Origin: Actinophytocola sp035995025
GTDB lineage: Bacteria > Actinomycetota > Actinomycetes > Mycobacteriales > Pseudonocardiaceae
Assembly (NCBI GenBank): GCA_035995025.1
Contig: DASYKY010000079.1
Span: forward strand, 62,001-126,000
Direction: 5' to 3'
Length of the DNA stretch: 64,000 nucleotides
Shown: one piece after another, positions 6,585 to 14,576 of the stretch
Numbering within the stretch: position 1 is the stretch's first letter
How the letters are laid out: the number at the start of each line of letters is the position of its first letter
Notes under the pieces: generated by a model
Database searches by the model: none
Seen by the model: only the letters and a program-made list of their open reading frames with translations
Told to the model about the DNA's origin: nothing
Made by a program: the position numbers and the translations under genes

Positions 6585-8444
6585 ATGACTTCGGGGACCC
6601 GATCGCCGCGTGGGCGGGTGGCCAGGCGGCAGCCCGGCACCCGCCAGTTCGACCAGACCGAACGGCTCGGCTGGGCCGACGCGCCGCCGCAGCTCCGCAT
6701 CGCGCTGGGCCTTTCCGTCGTCGGCGCCGTGCTGCTCATCGCCGGGCCCGAGGTCGGGGTGGTCCAGAACGCGCCCGCCAGAGGCTTCGCCAGCACCGCC
6801 CTCCTCACGCTCCTCGCCGCCGCCCCGCCGCTCGTCGCGGGCGGGCTGATCGTCTTCGGGCGGGCGATGACCGCCGCGGGGGTGCTCACCGGGGTCGCGC
6901 TCCTCAGCCCGGGCCGCGCGCTCGTCGACCTGCAGTTCATGCAGGACGGGCTCCTCGTCTCCCGCCCCGAGCTGCTCGTGCCGACCAGCCTCGCCCAGCT
7001 GACCCCGGCCACCGGGCTCTGGCTGCTCGTCGCGGGCCACGTCGCCACCGGGCTCGCGGGCGTGCTCGCCGCCGGCCGGGGCGGGGCCAGCCCCGACTCG
7101 GCCTACGCGCTCGAGCTCGACGCGAGCCCTGCCTCCGAGAAGACCCGCGGCCGGGCCATGGGCTGGGCGCTCACCTTCGCGACCGTCGCCGCCGTCGGGC
7201 TCGCCATGCCGCCCTTCCGCTCCGACAACGCCTTCCAGCTCAGCCACGACCTGGTCGACAGCCCGATCCTCGCGCGCGTCGGCCTCCTGCTGATCGCCGC
7301 GGCCGTGGTCGCGGGCTGCGTGTTCGCGGCGAGCTCGGCGCGTCCGGCCGTCGCCCGCGGCGTCGTGCTCGGCGTGCTCCTCGCGGCGGCCGCGGTGGCG
7401 CTGCCACAGCTCGTCGCCGGGCTCACGGTCGACAAGCTCAGCCCGGACCTCGGGCCCTACCTCGCGCTCGTCCCGCTCCTGGTGCTCACCTTCCTGATCT
7501 TCGTCCTGCGCGGCGCCACGCTGCCGAGCGAGGAGACCGACGACACCGAGCTGCGGCTCGAGCAGGGCCGCGTCCACCTCGTCACCGGCGTGCTCGGCAT
7601 CCTCGCCGGCGTCGCCGCGCTCATCGGCGCCCTCGGCCCGCAGCTCGTCGTCGACGGCCTCGACGAACCCGTGAGCTATGCCAACCGCCAGCTCGTCCCG
7701 GTCGGCATCCTGATCGCCGTGCTCGGCGCCGCGCTGCTGACCAACCGGTGGGCCGCCGCCGTGCGGCCGGCGTTCGTGGTGAGCCTCGGCTCCGTCGTGC
7801 TCGTCGGCACGGCCACGCTCGACGCCGCCTTCACCGGCGCCGGCATCAGCGACAGCGTGCACATCGGCGCGGGCGTGTGGTTCGCCGCGGCCGCCATGGT
7901 CGTCGCGGCCGCCGCGGCGGTCAGCGCGGCGATCGCCGGCAGCGCCGAGCGCGACGACGTCGACCTCACCGAGCGCACCACGCACCTGCCGGTCGCCCTG
8001 CCCGCGGGCGCGGCGATCCTGTTCAGCATCGGCGCCTTCGGCTTCCCCATGATCACCGCGCCGGGCTTCGTGGCGCCCGGCATCTGGGCGGACTTCCGGC
8101 TCGCCTCGTGGGGTCTGCTCATCGCGATGGCCGTGGTCATCGCCGCCGGCCTGCTCGCCGCGGTCGCCCGCCCGCACCGCGCGACCGCGCTGCTGCTCGG
8201 CGCCGCCGCGGTCGTCGCCGTGCACGCGCTCGAGCTCCCCATGACCAGCGACCGCACCAGCGACGCCGCCGCCGGTTCGGGCACGTGGCTCGCGATCGCC
8301 GCCTTCCTCGCGTTCGTCGTCGCCGCGGGCGTCGCCTACGCGGGCCCGGCGCCGAAGGACGAGCAGCCCGAGGAGCCGGCGCCCGCACGACCGGCGGCGC
8401 GCGCGCCCGGCCGCCCCGTGGGCAAGCGCGACCGCCGCGCGTGA
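6585..8444 (+). CDS. Large polytopic membrane protein of unknown function (619 aa)
   Basis: I do not recognise a named family. After a basic N-terminal segment of about 40 residues the protein has about 13-15 hydrophobic segments spread to residue 590, broken by polar loops, and a C-terminal tail rich in Pro, Ala and Arg ending GKRDRRA. No transporter signature or catalytic motif is visible. The ATG at 6585 has no Shine-Dalgarno sequence, but a TAGCGT box (6571-6576) ends 9 nt before it, as expected for a leaderless or nearly leaderless mRNA. It lies just upstream of sucCD on the same strand, separated by about 100 bp, and may be independent of it. Confidence 0.7.
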   Translation: MTSGTRSPRGRVARRQPGTRQFDQTERLGWADAPPQLRIALGLSVVGAVLLIAGPEVGVVQNAPARGFASTALLTLLAAAPPLVAGGLIVFGRAMTAAGVLTGVALLSPGRALVDLQFMQDGLLVSRPELLVPTSLAQLTPATGLWLLVAGHVATGLAGVLAAGRGGASPDSAYALELDASPASEKTRGRAMGWALTFATVAAVGLAMPPFRSDNAFQLSHDLVDSPILARVGLLLIAAAVVAGCVFAASSARPAVARGVVLGVLLAAAAVALPQLVAGLTVDKLSPDLGPYLALVPLLVLTFLIFVLRGATLPSEETDDTELRLEQGRVHLVTGVLGILAGVAALIGALGPQLVVDGLDEPVSYANRQLVPVGILIAVLGAALLTNRWAAAVRPAFVVSLGSVVLVGTATLDAAFTGAGISDSVHIGAGVWFAAAAMVVAAAAAVSAAIAGSAERDDVDLTERTTHLPVALPAGAAILFSIGAFGFPMITAPGFVAPGIWADFRLASWGLLIAMAVVIAAGLLAAVARPHRATALLLGAAAVVAVHALELPMTSDRTSDAAAGSGTWLAIAAFLAFVVAAGVAYAGPAPKDEQPEEPAPARPAARAPGRPVGKRDRRA

Positions 8445-8501
8445 GGGACTTCACCCGACGCCGTGCGCCGGTGATCCACGCACGTCGCTAGGGTCTTCCC
8501 C

Positions 8502-8552
8502 GTGCCGAACCCCACCACGGCACGCAGTCGTAGATTCAGGAGACCGCTGTAG
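8502..8552 (+). CDS. Possible 16-codon leaderless upstream ORF coupled to sucC
   Basis: A TAGGGT box (8489-8494) lies so that transcription would begin at or next to the GTG at 8502. From there a 16-codon frame (peptide VPNPTTARSRRFRRPL, rich in Arg) runs to a TAG at 8550-8552. The last G of that stop is the first base of the sucC GTG. The AGGAGA serving sucC lies inside this frame. It may be a true leader peptide or a chance frame downstream of the sucC promoter. Confidence 0.35.
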   Translation: MPNPTTARSRRFRRPL

Positions 8553-9730
8553 TGGATCTGTACGAGTACCAGGCCAAGGACCTCTTCGCGGCCCACGGTG
8601 TCCCGGTACTGCCCGGGAAGGTGGCCGACACTCCGGACGACGCCCGAGCGGTCGCCGAGGAGCTGGGGCAGACCGTCGTCGTCAAGGCGCAGGTGAAGAC
8701 CGGCGGGCGCGGCAAGGCAGGCGGCGTCAAGCTGGCCGACGACCCCGCCGACACGCGAGCCAAGGCCGAAGCCATCCTCGGGCTGGACATCAAGGGGCAC
8801 ATCGTCCGCCGGGTGCTCGTGACCCCGGCCTCGGACATCGCCGAGGAGTACTACGTCTCGTTCCTGCTGGACCGGGCCAACCGCACGTTCCTGGCCATGG
8901 CGTCGGCCGAGGGCGGCATGGAGATCGAGCAGCTCGCGGTCGAGCGTCCCGACGCGCTCGCGCGGATCCCGGTCGACGCGATCGCGGGCGTGGACCTGGC
9001 CAAGGCCAAGGAGATCGTGGCCGCCGGCAAGTTCCCCGAGGCCGTCGCCGACCAGGTGGCCGAGGTGGTGGTCAAGCTGTGGGAGACCTTCGTCGCCGAG
9101 GACGCGACGCTGGTCGAGGTGAACCCGCTGGTCCGCGACCCGCAGGGCAAGGTCGTCGCGCTGGACGGCAAGGTCACGCTGGACGACAACGCCTCGTTCC
9201 GCCACCCCGGGCACGCCGGGTTCGTCGACGTCGCCGCCGAGGACCCGCTGGAGGCGGCGGCTAAGGCCAAGGACCTCAACTACGTCAAGCTGGACGGCCA
9301 GGTCGGCATCATCGGCAACGGCGCGGGCCTCGTGATGTCCACTTTGGACGTCGTGGCCTACGCGGGTGAGGAGTTCGGCGGCGTGCGGCCCGCCAACTTC
9401 CTCGACATCGGCGGCGGCGCGTCGGCCGAGGTGATGGCCAACGGGCTGGAGATCATCCTCTCCGACCGCGACGTGCGCAGCGTCTTCGTCAACGTGTTCG
9501 GCGGCATCACCGCCTGCGACGCGGTGGCCAACGGGATCGTGCAGGCCTTCCAGCTGCTGGACAGCCGCGGCGACACGGTGAGCAAGCCGATCGTCGTTCG
9601 CCTCGACGGCAACAACGCCGACGAGGGCCGCCGGATCCTCACCGAGGCGGCGCTGCCCGGCCTGCAGCAGGTCGACACCATGGACAACGCGGCGCGCCAG
9701 GCCGCCGAGCTTGCCGCACAGGGGGCGTGA
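8552..9730 (+). CDS. sucC: Succinyl-CoA synthetase (ligase), beta subunit
   Basis: TCA-cycle enzyme subunit that binds ADP (or GDP) and, with SucD, converts succinyl-CoA, ADP and phosphate to succinate, CoA and ATP. The 392 residues begin MDLYEYQAKDLFAAHGV, followed by the ATP-grasp domain with VVKAQVKTGGRGKAGGVK and EVNPL. The C-terminal CoA-ligase fold carries FLDIGGGA and VNVFGGITACD, the helix that faces the phospho-His of SucD. Length is normal (about 387-390). The GTG start has AGGAGA 8 nt upstream and overlaps by one base the stop of a possible 16-codon upstream ORF. sucD begins 1 nt after the stop. Confidence 0.97.
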   Translation: MDLYEYQAKDLFAAHGVPVLPGKVADTPDDARAVAEELGQTVVVKAQVKTGGRGKAGGVKLADDPADTRAKAEAILGLDIKGHIVRRVLVTPASDIAEEYYVSFLLDRANRTFLAMASAEGGMEIEQLAVERPDALARIPVDAIAGVDLAKAKEIVAAGKFPEAVADQVAEVVVKLWETFVAEDATLVEVNPLVRDPQGKVVALDGKVTLDDNASFRHPGHAGFVDVAAEDPLEAAAKAKDLNYVKLDGQVGIIGNGAGLVMSTLDVVAYAGEEFGGVRPANFLDIGGGASAEVMANGLEIILSDRDVRSVFVNVFGGITACDAVANGIVQAFQLLDSRGDTVSKPIVVRLDGNNADEGRRILTEAALPGLQQVDTMDNAARQAAELAAQGA

Positions 9731-9731
9731 G

Positions 9732-10634
9732 ATGGCGATCTTCCTCGATGACGACAGCAAGATCATCGTTCAGGGCATGACCGGTGCCGAGGGCACCAAG
9801 CACACCCGCCGCATGCTGGCGTCGGGCGCGCACGTGGTCGGCGGCGTCACCCCCGGCAAGGGCGGGCAGAGCGCGGACTTCTCCGATGTCAAGGACGGCC
9901 TGACGCTGCCGGTGTTCAACTCCGTCGGCGAGGCCATGTCGGCGACCGGCGCGGACGTGACGGTCGTGTTCGTGCCGCCGAAGTTCGCGAAGTCCGCGGT
10001 GGTCGAGGCGATCGACGCGGGCATCGGCCTGTGCGTGGTGATCACCGAGGGCATCCCCGTGCACGACACGGCGAGCTTCTGGGCGCACGCGTGCGCGACC
10101 GGCAACAAGACGCGGATCGTCGGCCCGAACTGCCCCGGCGTGATCAGCCCCGGCAAGTCCAACGCCGGCATCATTCCCGCCGACATCACCGATGCGGGCA
10201 GCATCGGGCTCGTGTCGAAGTCCGGCACGCTGACCTACCAGATGATGCACGAGCTGCGTGACATCGGCTTCTCGTCGGCGGTCGGCATCGGCGGCGACCC
10301 GGTCATCGGCACCACGCACATCGACGCGCTGGCCGCGTTCGAGGCGGACCCGCAGACCGAGGTCATCGTGATGATCGGCGAGATCGGCGGCGACGCCGAG
10401 GAGCGCGCGGCCGCGTACATCGCCGAGCACGTCTCGAAGCCGGTCGTCGGCTACGTCGCCGGCTTCACCGCGCCGGAGGGCAAGACCATGGGCCACGCCG
10501 GCGCGATCGTGTCCGGCTCGTCCGGCACGGCGCAGGCCAAGAAGGAGGCGCTGGAGGCCGCCGGCGTCCGGGTCGGCAAGACCCCGTCCGAGACGGCCGA
10601 GCTCGCCCGCCTGCTCGTGGCGAAGGCAGGCTGA
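9732..10634 (+). CDS. sucD: Succinyl-CoA synthetase (ligase), alpha subunit
   Basis: Catalytic subunit that carries the phosphohistidine intermediate and binds CoA. The 300 residues show the Rossmann CoA-binding domain (GGVTPGKGG), IVGPNCPGVI, and the active-site GHAGAI with His255. The ATG at 9732 begins one base after the sucC stop, so the subunits are made from one message. An earlier in-frame start at 9711 would lie inside sucC and add residues absent from the family. A hairpin follows the gene (10663-10691). Confidence 0.97.
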   Translation: MAIFLDDDSKIIVQGMTGAEGTKHTRRMLASGAHVVGGVTPGKGGQSADFSDVKDGLTLPVFNSVGEAMSATGADVTVVFVPPKFAKSAVVEAIDAGIGLCVVITEGIPVHDTASFWAHACATGNKTRIVGPNCPGVISPGKSNAGIIPADITDAGSIGLVSKSGTLTYQMMHELRDIGFSSAVGIGGDPVIGTTHIDALAAFEADPQTEVIVMIGEIGGDAEERAAAYIAEHVSKPVVGYVAGFTAPEGKTMGHAGAIVSGSSGTAQAKKEALEAAGVRVGKTPSETAELARLLVAKAG

Positions 10635-10662
10635 GGACAGGCTTTCGAGTCGGCCGGACGGT

Positions 10663-10691
10663 GGGCCGGATGCTGGTGTAGCGTCCGGCCC
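10663..10691 (+). terminator. Hairpin after sucCD
   Basis: GGGCCGGA (10663-10670) pairs with TCCGGCCC (10684-10691), with an inner GC/GC pair and a small loop. There is no T-run, as is usual for actinobacterial intrinsic terminators. Confidence 0.5.
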
Positions 10692-10822
10692 AACGGGGTT
10701 CCCTCCGGGGGAACCACTCGGCGACTCCGGTCGTCGGAGGGCGGGGAGAGCCGGATTTCGAGAACAGGCTCGTAACCGAGAACGTTTGCGATCGCGTCCA
10801 GTGAGCTGAGGAGAGCAACGCG

Positions 10823-11494
10823 ATGACCTACCCAGGCGGGGCACCGGGTGGCTACCCGGGTCAGGGCCCGCAGCAGCCGCTCCAGGGGCCGGCCTATGGC
10901 CGTCCGCCAGGGAGCAGCACGAAGCTCGGTCTGCCGCAGATCTTGATCCTCGTCGTCGGCGGTCTCAGCCTGATCAACTTCTTCGTCGGCTTCGCGGACG
11001 CCGCCGACGGCGGCGGGAGTTTCTTCGAGGGCGGCAGCGTCGTCCCGGGGATGTTCCTGCTGGCCGGGCTGTTCGTGCTGCCGTCGATCCTGCCCGGGGG
11101 CGCGAAGCCGGGCATCGCGCCGGCCGCGTTCTCCGTGGCGGCCGTGCTGACGGTGCTGTTCTTCGTGTTCTCCACCAGCGCCGACATCGGCGTCGGCACG
11201 ATCCTGATGCTGATCTTCGGCATCGTGCAGGCAGCCGCGGCGGTCGTCGCGTTCCTGTTCGAGGCGGGCGTCATGAAGGCGCCGACGCCGGGGCAGAACC
11301 AGAACCAGTACGGGCACCAGCCGCCCGGCATGTACCCGCCGTCCGGGCAGTTCCCGGCGGCGCAGCAGCCGCCGCCGGGTCAGTACCCGCCGCCGGGTCA
11401 GCAGACGACGTTCGCGCCGCAGCAGGGCCAGTTCGGCCAGCCGGGCCAGCAGGGCCACCCGGGCACGCCGCCGGGCGGGTACCCGCAGCAGTAA
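10823..11494 (+). CDS. DUF5336 membrane protein (34-kDa antigen/Rv0954-like)
   Basis: The protein (223 aa) has a GYPGQGPQQP-type disordered N-terminus of about 32 residues, four hydrophobic helices between about residues 35 and 150, and a long Pro/Gln/Gly tail of about 70 residues with repeated QYPPPGQ and GQFGQPGQQG elements. This layout and its place between sucCD and perM match Rv0954 of M. tuberculosis, a membrane antigen connected with cell division and envelope. The low-complexity tail probably mediates protein contacts; that part is inference. A perfect terminator hairpin follows at 11506. Confidence 0.85.
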   Translation: MTYPGGAPGGYPGQGPQQPLQGPAYGRPPGSSTKLGLPQILILVVGGLSLINFFVGFADAADGGGSFFEGGSVVPGMFLLAGLFVLPSILPGGAKPGIAPAAFSVAAVLTVLFFVFSTSADIGVGTILMLIFGIVQAAAAVVAFLFEAGVMKAPTPGQNQNQYGHQPPGMYPPSGQFPAAQQPPPGQYPPPGQQTTFAPQQGQFGQPGQQGHPGTPPGGYPQQ

Positions 11495-11505
11495 CGACCA
11501 CGCCG

Positions 11506-11540
11506 ATGGGGGTGGCACCGGGTTCCGGTGCCACCCCCAT
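11506..11540 (+). terminator. Perfect 16-bp hairpin terminator
   Basis: ATGGGGGTGGCACCGG (11506-11521) is exactly complementary to CCGGTGCCACCCCCAT (11525-11540), with a GTT loop. It closes the DUF5336 transcript and separates it from perM. Confidence 0.85.
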
Positions 11541-11626
11541 TGACGTGCGGTGACCCGTTCACCTGATGCGGTGTGGGGCGGCGTGCCTCACCGGGACGGC
11601 CGGTCGTGCGTGTCAGAGTGGGCCGC

Positions 11627-12970
11627 ATGGCGCCGTCCCTCGAACTCGATGCCGCCAACACCGACGACGTCGACATCTCGACGGTCGCCCGCGTCCGGGT
11701 GCTGACCTTCGCCGCGGTCGGTTCGCTCGTCACCGGCTACGCCGCGATCGCCGCCCTGCTGGCCCTCGTCACGGCGGTCGCGCCGCTGGCCCAGTTCTCG
11801 ACGACCGGTGTCGTGGTCGCCGCGCTGCCGGCGTGGCTCGCCGCGCACCAGGTGCCGATCGTGATCGGCGGGCTCGAGCTGGGCATGCTGCCGCTGCTGC
11901 CGACCGCCGGGATGATGCTGATCGCCGCGCGGGCCGCGTCCGGGGCGGCGGAACGCCTGCGGCTGACCGGCCCGTGGCAGGCGGGCCACGCGGTCGCCGC
12001 GATCGCCGTCGCGCACGGCGCGGGCGGGGTCGCCGTCGCGCTCGCGGTGTCCGGCCACGACGTGTCGGTCGACCCGCTGGCGGCCTTCTACTACCCGGCG
12101 CTGATCGCCGCGCTGGCCGCGACGTGCGGCGTGGTCCGGCGGTGCGGCCTGTGGTCGTGGCTCGAGTCCCGCACCGACGCGGTGGCCCTCGGCGGCCTCC
12201 GGGCCGGCGCGCTGGCGGTGCTGCTGCTCCTCGCGGCGGGCGGCGCGGTGCTGACGGTCGCCCTGCTGTCGTCGCTGCAGACGGCGAAGGACCTGTTCGC
12301 GGCGTCCGCGCCGGGCTTCGGCAACGGGCTGGGGATGCTGCTGCTGTCGGCGGGCTACGTCCCGAACGCGGTGGTCGCGGCCGTCGGTTTCCTGGCGGGC
12401 CCGGGCTTCTCGATGGGCATCGTGACGGTGTCCCCGCTCGACTTCACCGGCGGCCCGGTGCCCGGCCTGCCGCTGCTCGCCGCGCTCCCGGAGGAGGCGG
12501 CGGCGTGGTGGCCCGCGTTGTTCCTCGTGCCCGTGGCGGTCGGCGTGGTGGTGGGGCGGCGGCTGCGGTACGTGTCGCCGGACCCGGTCGCCCGGTTTCG
12601 CGCCGTCGCGGTGGCGGCCGGCGTGGTGGCGGTGGTGTTCGTGGTGCTGGCCGGTAGCGCGGGCGGCCGGGTGGGCCAGGGCCCGTTCGACCCGGTGAGC
12701 CTGCGCGCGGCGGCCGTGTCGATGGCGCTGGTCGCGTGGGTCGCCGTGCCCGCCGTGCTCACCGCCTGGCTGGGCGGCCCGCGCCCGTCGCCCGACGACC
12801 TCGACGCGGATCAGCTACCGGCAGACGATGTCGAGGCCGACGATCCGGCGGTGGACGACGCCGAGCCCGGGGAGCCCGACGCGGAAGACGCCGCGAACGC
12901 TGAAGAATCCGACGACGAATCCGAGTCCGAGGACCAGGACGACGCTGCTCCTGCCGACCCCGATCGCTAG
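11627..12970 (+). CDS. perM: DUF6350/PerM-like membrane protein linked to cell division
   Basis: Integral membrane protein (447 aa) with about 9-10 hydrophobic segments between residues 30 and 385 and a strongly acidic C-terminal tail of about 65 residues (runs of DD, ED, DESESEDQDD). Length, topology and position between the DUF5336 gene and purN match Rv0955 (PerM), which stabilises the divisome protein FtsB under stress in mycobacteria. ATG 11627 is chosen because a CAGAGT box at 11614-11619 fits a leaderless start; an ATG 18 codons upstream adds a basic stretch atypical of the family. The 3' end overlaps the convergent phosphotransferase gene by 4 bp. Confidence 0.8.
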   Translation: MAPSLELDAANTDDVDISTVARVRVLTFAAVGSLVTGYAAIAALLALVTAVAPLAQFSTTGVVVAALPAWLAAHQVPIVIGGLELGMLPLLPTAGMMLIAARAASGAAERLRLTGPWQAGHAVAAIAVAHGAGGVAVALAVSGHDVSVDPLAAFYYPALIAALAATCGVVRRCGLWSWLESRTDAVALGGLRAGALAVLLLLAAGGAVLTVALLSSLQTAKDLFAASAPGFGNGLGMLLLSAGYVPNAVVAAVGFLAGPGFSMGIVTVSPLDFTGGPVPGLPLLAALPEEAAAWWPALFLVPVAVGVVVGRRLRYVSPDPVARFRAVAVAAGVVAVVFVVLAGSAGGRVGQGPFDPVSLRAAAVSMALVAWVAVPAVLTAWLGGPRPSPDDLDADQLPADDVEADDPAVDDAEPGEPDAEDAANAEESDDESESEDQDDAAPADPDR

Positions 12971-13842
12971 GTGACGAGGTCGCGGATGTCCTCGGCGATC
13001 GACGGCAGCGGACCCGTGTTGCCGATCTCCGCGAAGAACGCCCACAGCTCCAGCGAGTGGAACATCCGGTACAGGTCGATCCGCTCGAAAGCCCCCGGCG
13101 ATAGCGGGCCGTACCCGTCAAGCAGCGCCGCCCGTTTCGCCGGCGACCGGTCGCGGTCGTACTGCAGCGTCTTCGCCAGGTCCAGCAAGGGGTCCGCGGC
13201 GATCACGTTCTCCAGGTCGACGAAGCCCCTCACCGCACCCGACCCGTCGACCAGCACGTTGCCCTCGTGCAAGTCGTTGTGGCACAACACCGGCCCGGCG
13301 CACGCCCCGAGCAGCCCCGCCGACTCCCCGGCCCGGTCGCGGATCGCGTCGGCCAGCTCGGCCGGGCCGCCGTGCTCGGTGAACGTCGCCAGGTGGCGGG
13401 CGAACTGTGCGGCCATGTACCCGGTGTTCTCCGGCCGCGGGTCGAGGATCTCCGTCGTCAGGTAGCCGAACGCCGGTATCGGGATCCGGTGCAGGACGGC
13501 GAGCAGCTCGCCCATCCGCCGGTACGCGGACGGCACGTCGGCGGCCGGGGACTCCGACAGCGGAGTCCCGGGTACGAGCGTCAGCACCGTGATCCCGCGG
13601 CCGGGGTCGGTGCGGACGACGCGGGGCGCCCCGGGCACACCGTGCTCGGCCAGCAGCGCGTAGACGTGCACCTCCTTGGCCTGCTTCCAGCGCCACTCGT
13701 CCGCGTACTGCTTGACGATCAGCGGCCCGGCGCCGGCCAGCCGGACTTCGTGCACGGTGCTGAGCATCCCGCCACCGCGCGGCACCACCTCGGTGACGAC
13801 CGATCCGGGTGGCAGGACGGCGTCCAGTGACCGGTTGTGCAC
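12967..13842 (-). CDS. Aminoglycoside/choline kinase-like phosphotransferase
   Basis: Kinase of the APH/ChoK fold (291 aa). Visible motifs are the N-lobe Lys in LIVKQYADEW, the Brenner motif HNDLHEGNVLVD (catalytic Asp and metal-binding Asn) and FVDLEN in place of the usual metal-binding IDWE. The substrate cannot be told; fructosamine kinases, maltokinase-like enzymes and aminoglycoside kinases share this fold. GTG 13840-13842 is chosen because a TACGTT box ends 8 nt before it, giving a leaderless mRNA; upstream in-frame sequence is Arg-rich and atypical. It is divergent from purN, with under 70 bp between the start codons of the two transcripts. Confidence 0.8.
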   Translation of the reverse strand: MHNRSLDAVLPPGSVVTEVVPRGGGMLSTVHEVRLAGAGPLIVKQYADEWRWKQAKEVHVYALLAEHGVPGAPRVVRTDPGRGITVLTLVPGTPLSESPAADVPSAYRRMGELLAVLHRIPIPAFGYLTTEILDPRPENTGYMAAQFARHLATFTEHGGPAELADAIRDRAGESAGLLGACAGPVLCHNDLHEGNVLVDGSGAVRGFVDLENVIAADPLLDLAKTLQYDRDRSPAKRAALLDGYGPLSPGAFERIDLYRMFHSLELWAFFAEIGNTGPLPSIAEDIRDLVT

Positions 13843-13911
13843 GCGGCGGAACGTAGCCCGCACCCGGCGGGCCGGGCGAGCGCATTTCCGGCCGCGGCCT
13901 AAGCTGCGGGT

Positions 13912-13938
13912 ATGCGTGCGAACGGGAGATTCCGCTGA
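13912..13938 (+). CDS. Possible 8-codon leaderless upstream ORF before purN
   Basis: A TAAGCT box (13900-13905) is placed so that transcription starts at the ATG at 13912. The frame MRANGRFR ends in TGA at 13936-13938, two bases before the purN GTG. The GGGAGA that could serve purN lies inside it. It repeats the arrangement seen before sucC. Coding is unproved. Confidence 0.35.
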   Translation: MRANGRFR

Positions 13939-13940
13939 CC

Positions 13941-14576
13941 GTGATGGCCTCGGCTTCGGTGCGACCGGACGTCCCGGCACGGGTCGTCGTCCTGGTCTCC
14001 GGTTCGGGAACCCTGCTGCAGGCCGTCCTCGACGCGAGCGCGGACCCCGCCTACCCCGTGCGCGTGGTCGCGGTCGGCGCGGACCGCGCGAACATCGAGG
14101 GGCTGGCGCGCGCCGAGCGGGCCGGGCTGCCCGCGTTCGTCGCGCGGCTCGGCGACCATCCCGACCGGGCCGCCTGGGACAAGGCGCTGACCGAGGCGGT
14201 CGTCGCGCACGAGCCGGACCTCGTCGTGTCGGCCGGCTTCATGAAGATCCTCGGTGCGGCGTTCCTCGACCGGTTCGCCGGCCGGGTCGTGAACACGCAC
14301 CCCGCGCTGCTGCCGGCCTTTCCCGGCGCGCACGCGGTCGCCGACGCGGTCGCGCACGGTGTCCAGGTCACCGGCTGCACCGTGCACCTCGTCGACGCGG
14401 GCGTGGACACCGGCCCGATCATCGCGCAGCAGGCGGTGAGCGTGGCGCCCGGCGAGGACGTCGAGACGCTGCACGAGCGCATCAAGGTTGTCGAACGCCG
14501 GCTGCTGGTCGACGTGATCGCGCTGATGGCCCGGGAGGGCTACACGGTGCACGGACGAAAGGTGAGCATCCCGTGA
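13941..14576 (+). CDS. purN: Phosphoribosylglycinamide formyltransferase
   Basis: Transfers a formyl group from 10-formyl-THF to GAR in de novo purine synthesis. The 211 residues begin near VVVLVSGSGTLLQAV (phosphate-binding loop), followed by VSAGFMKILG, the catalytic NTHPALLPAFPGAHAV segment with Asn and His, and HLVDAGVDTGPII with the catalytic Asp. GTG at 13941 or ATG at 13944 may be used. The gene ends in GTGA shared with the purH start, so the two are translated together. Confidence 0.95.
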   Translation: MMASASVRPDVPARVVVLVSGSGTLLQAVLDASADPAYPVRVVAVGADRANIEGLARAERAGLPAFVARLGDHPDRAAWDKALTEAVVAHEPDLVVSAGFMKILGAAFLDRFAGRVVNTHPALLPAFPGAHAVADAVAHGVQVTGCTVHLVDAGVDTGPIIAQQAVSVAPGEDVETLHERIKVVERRLLVDVIALMAREGYTVHGRKVSIP

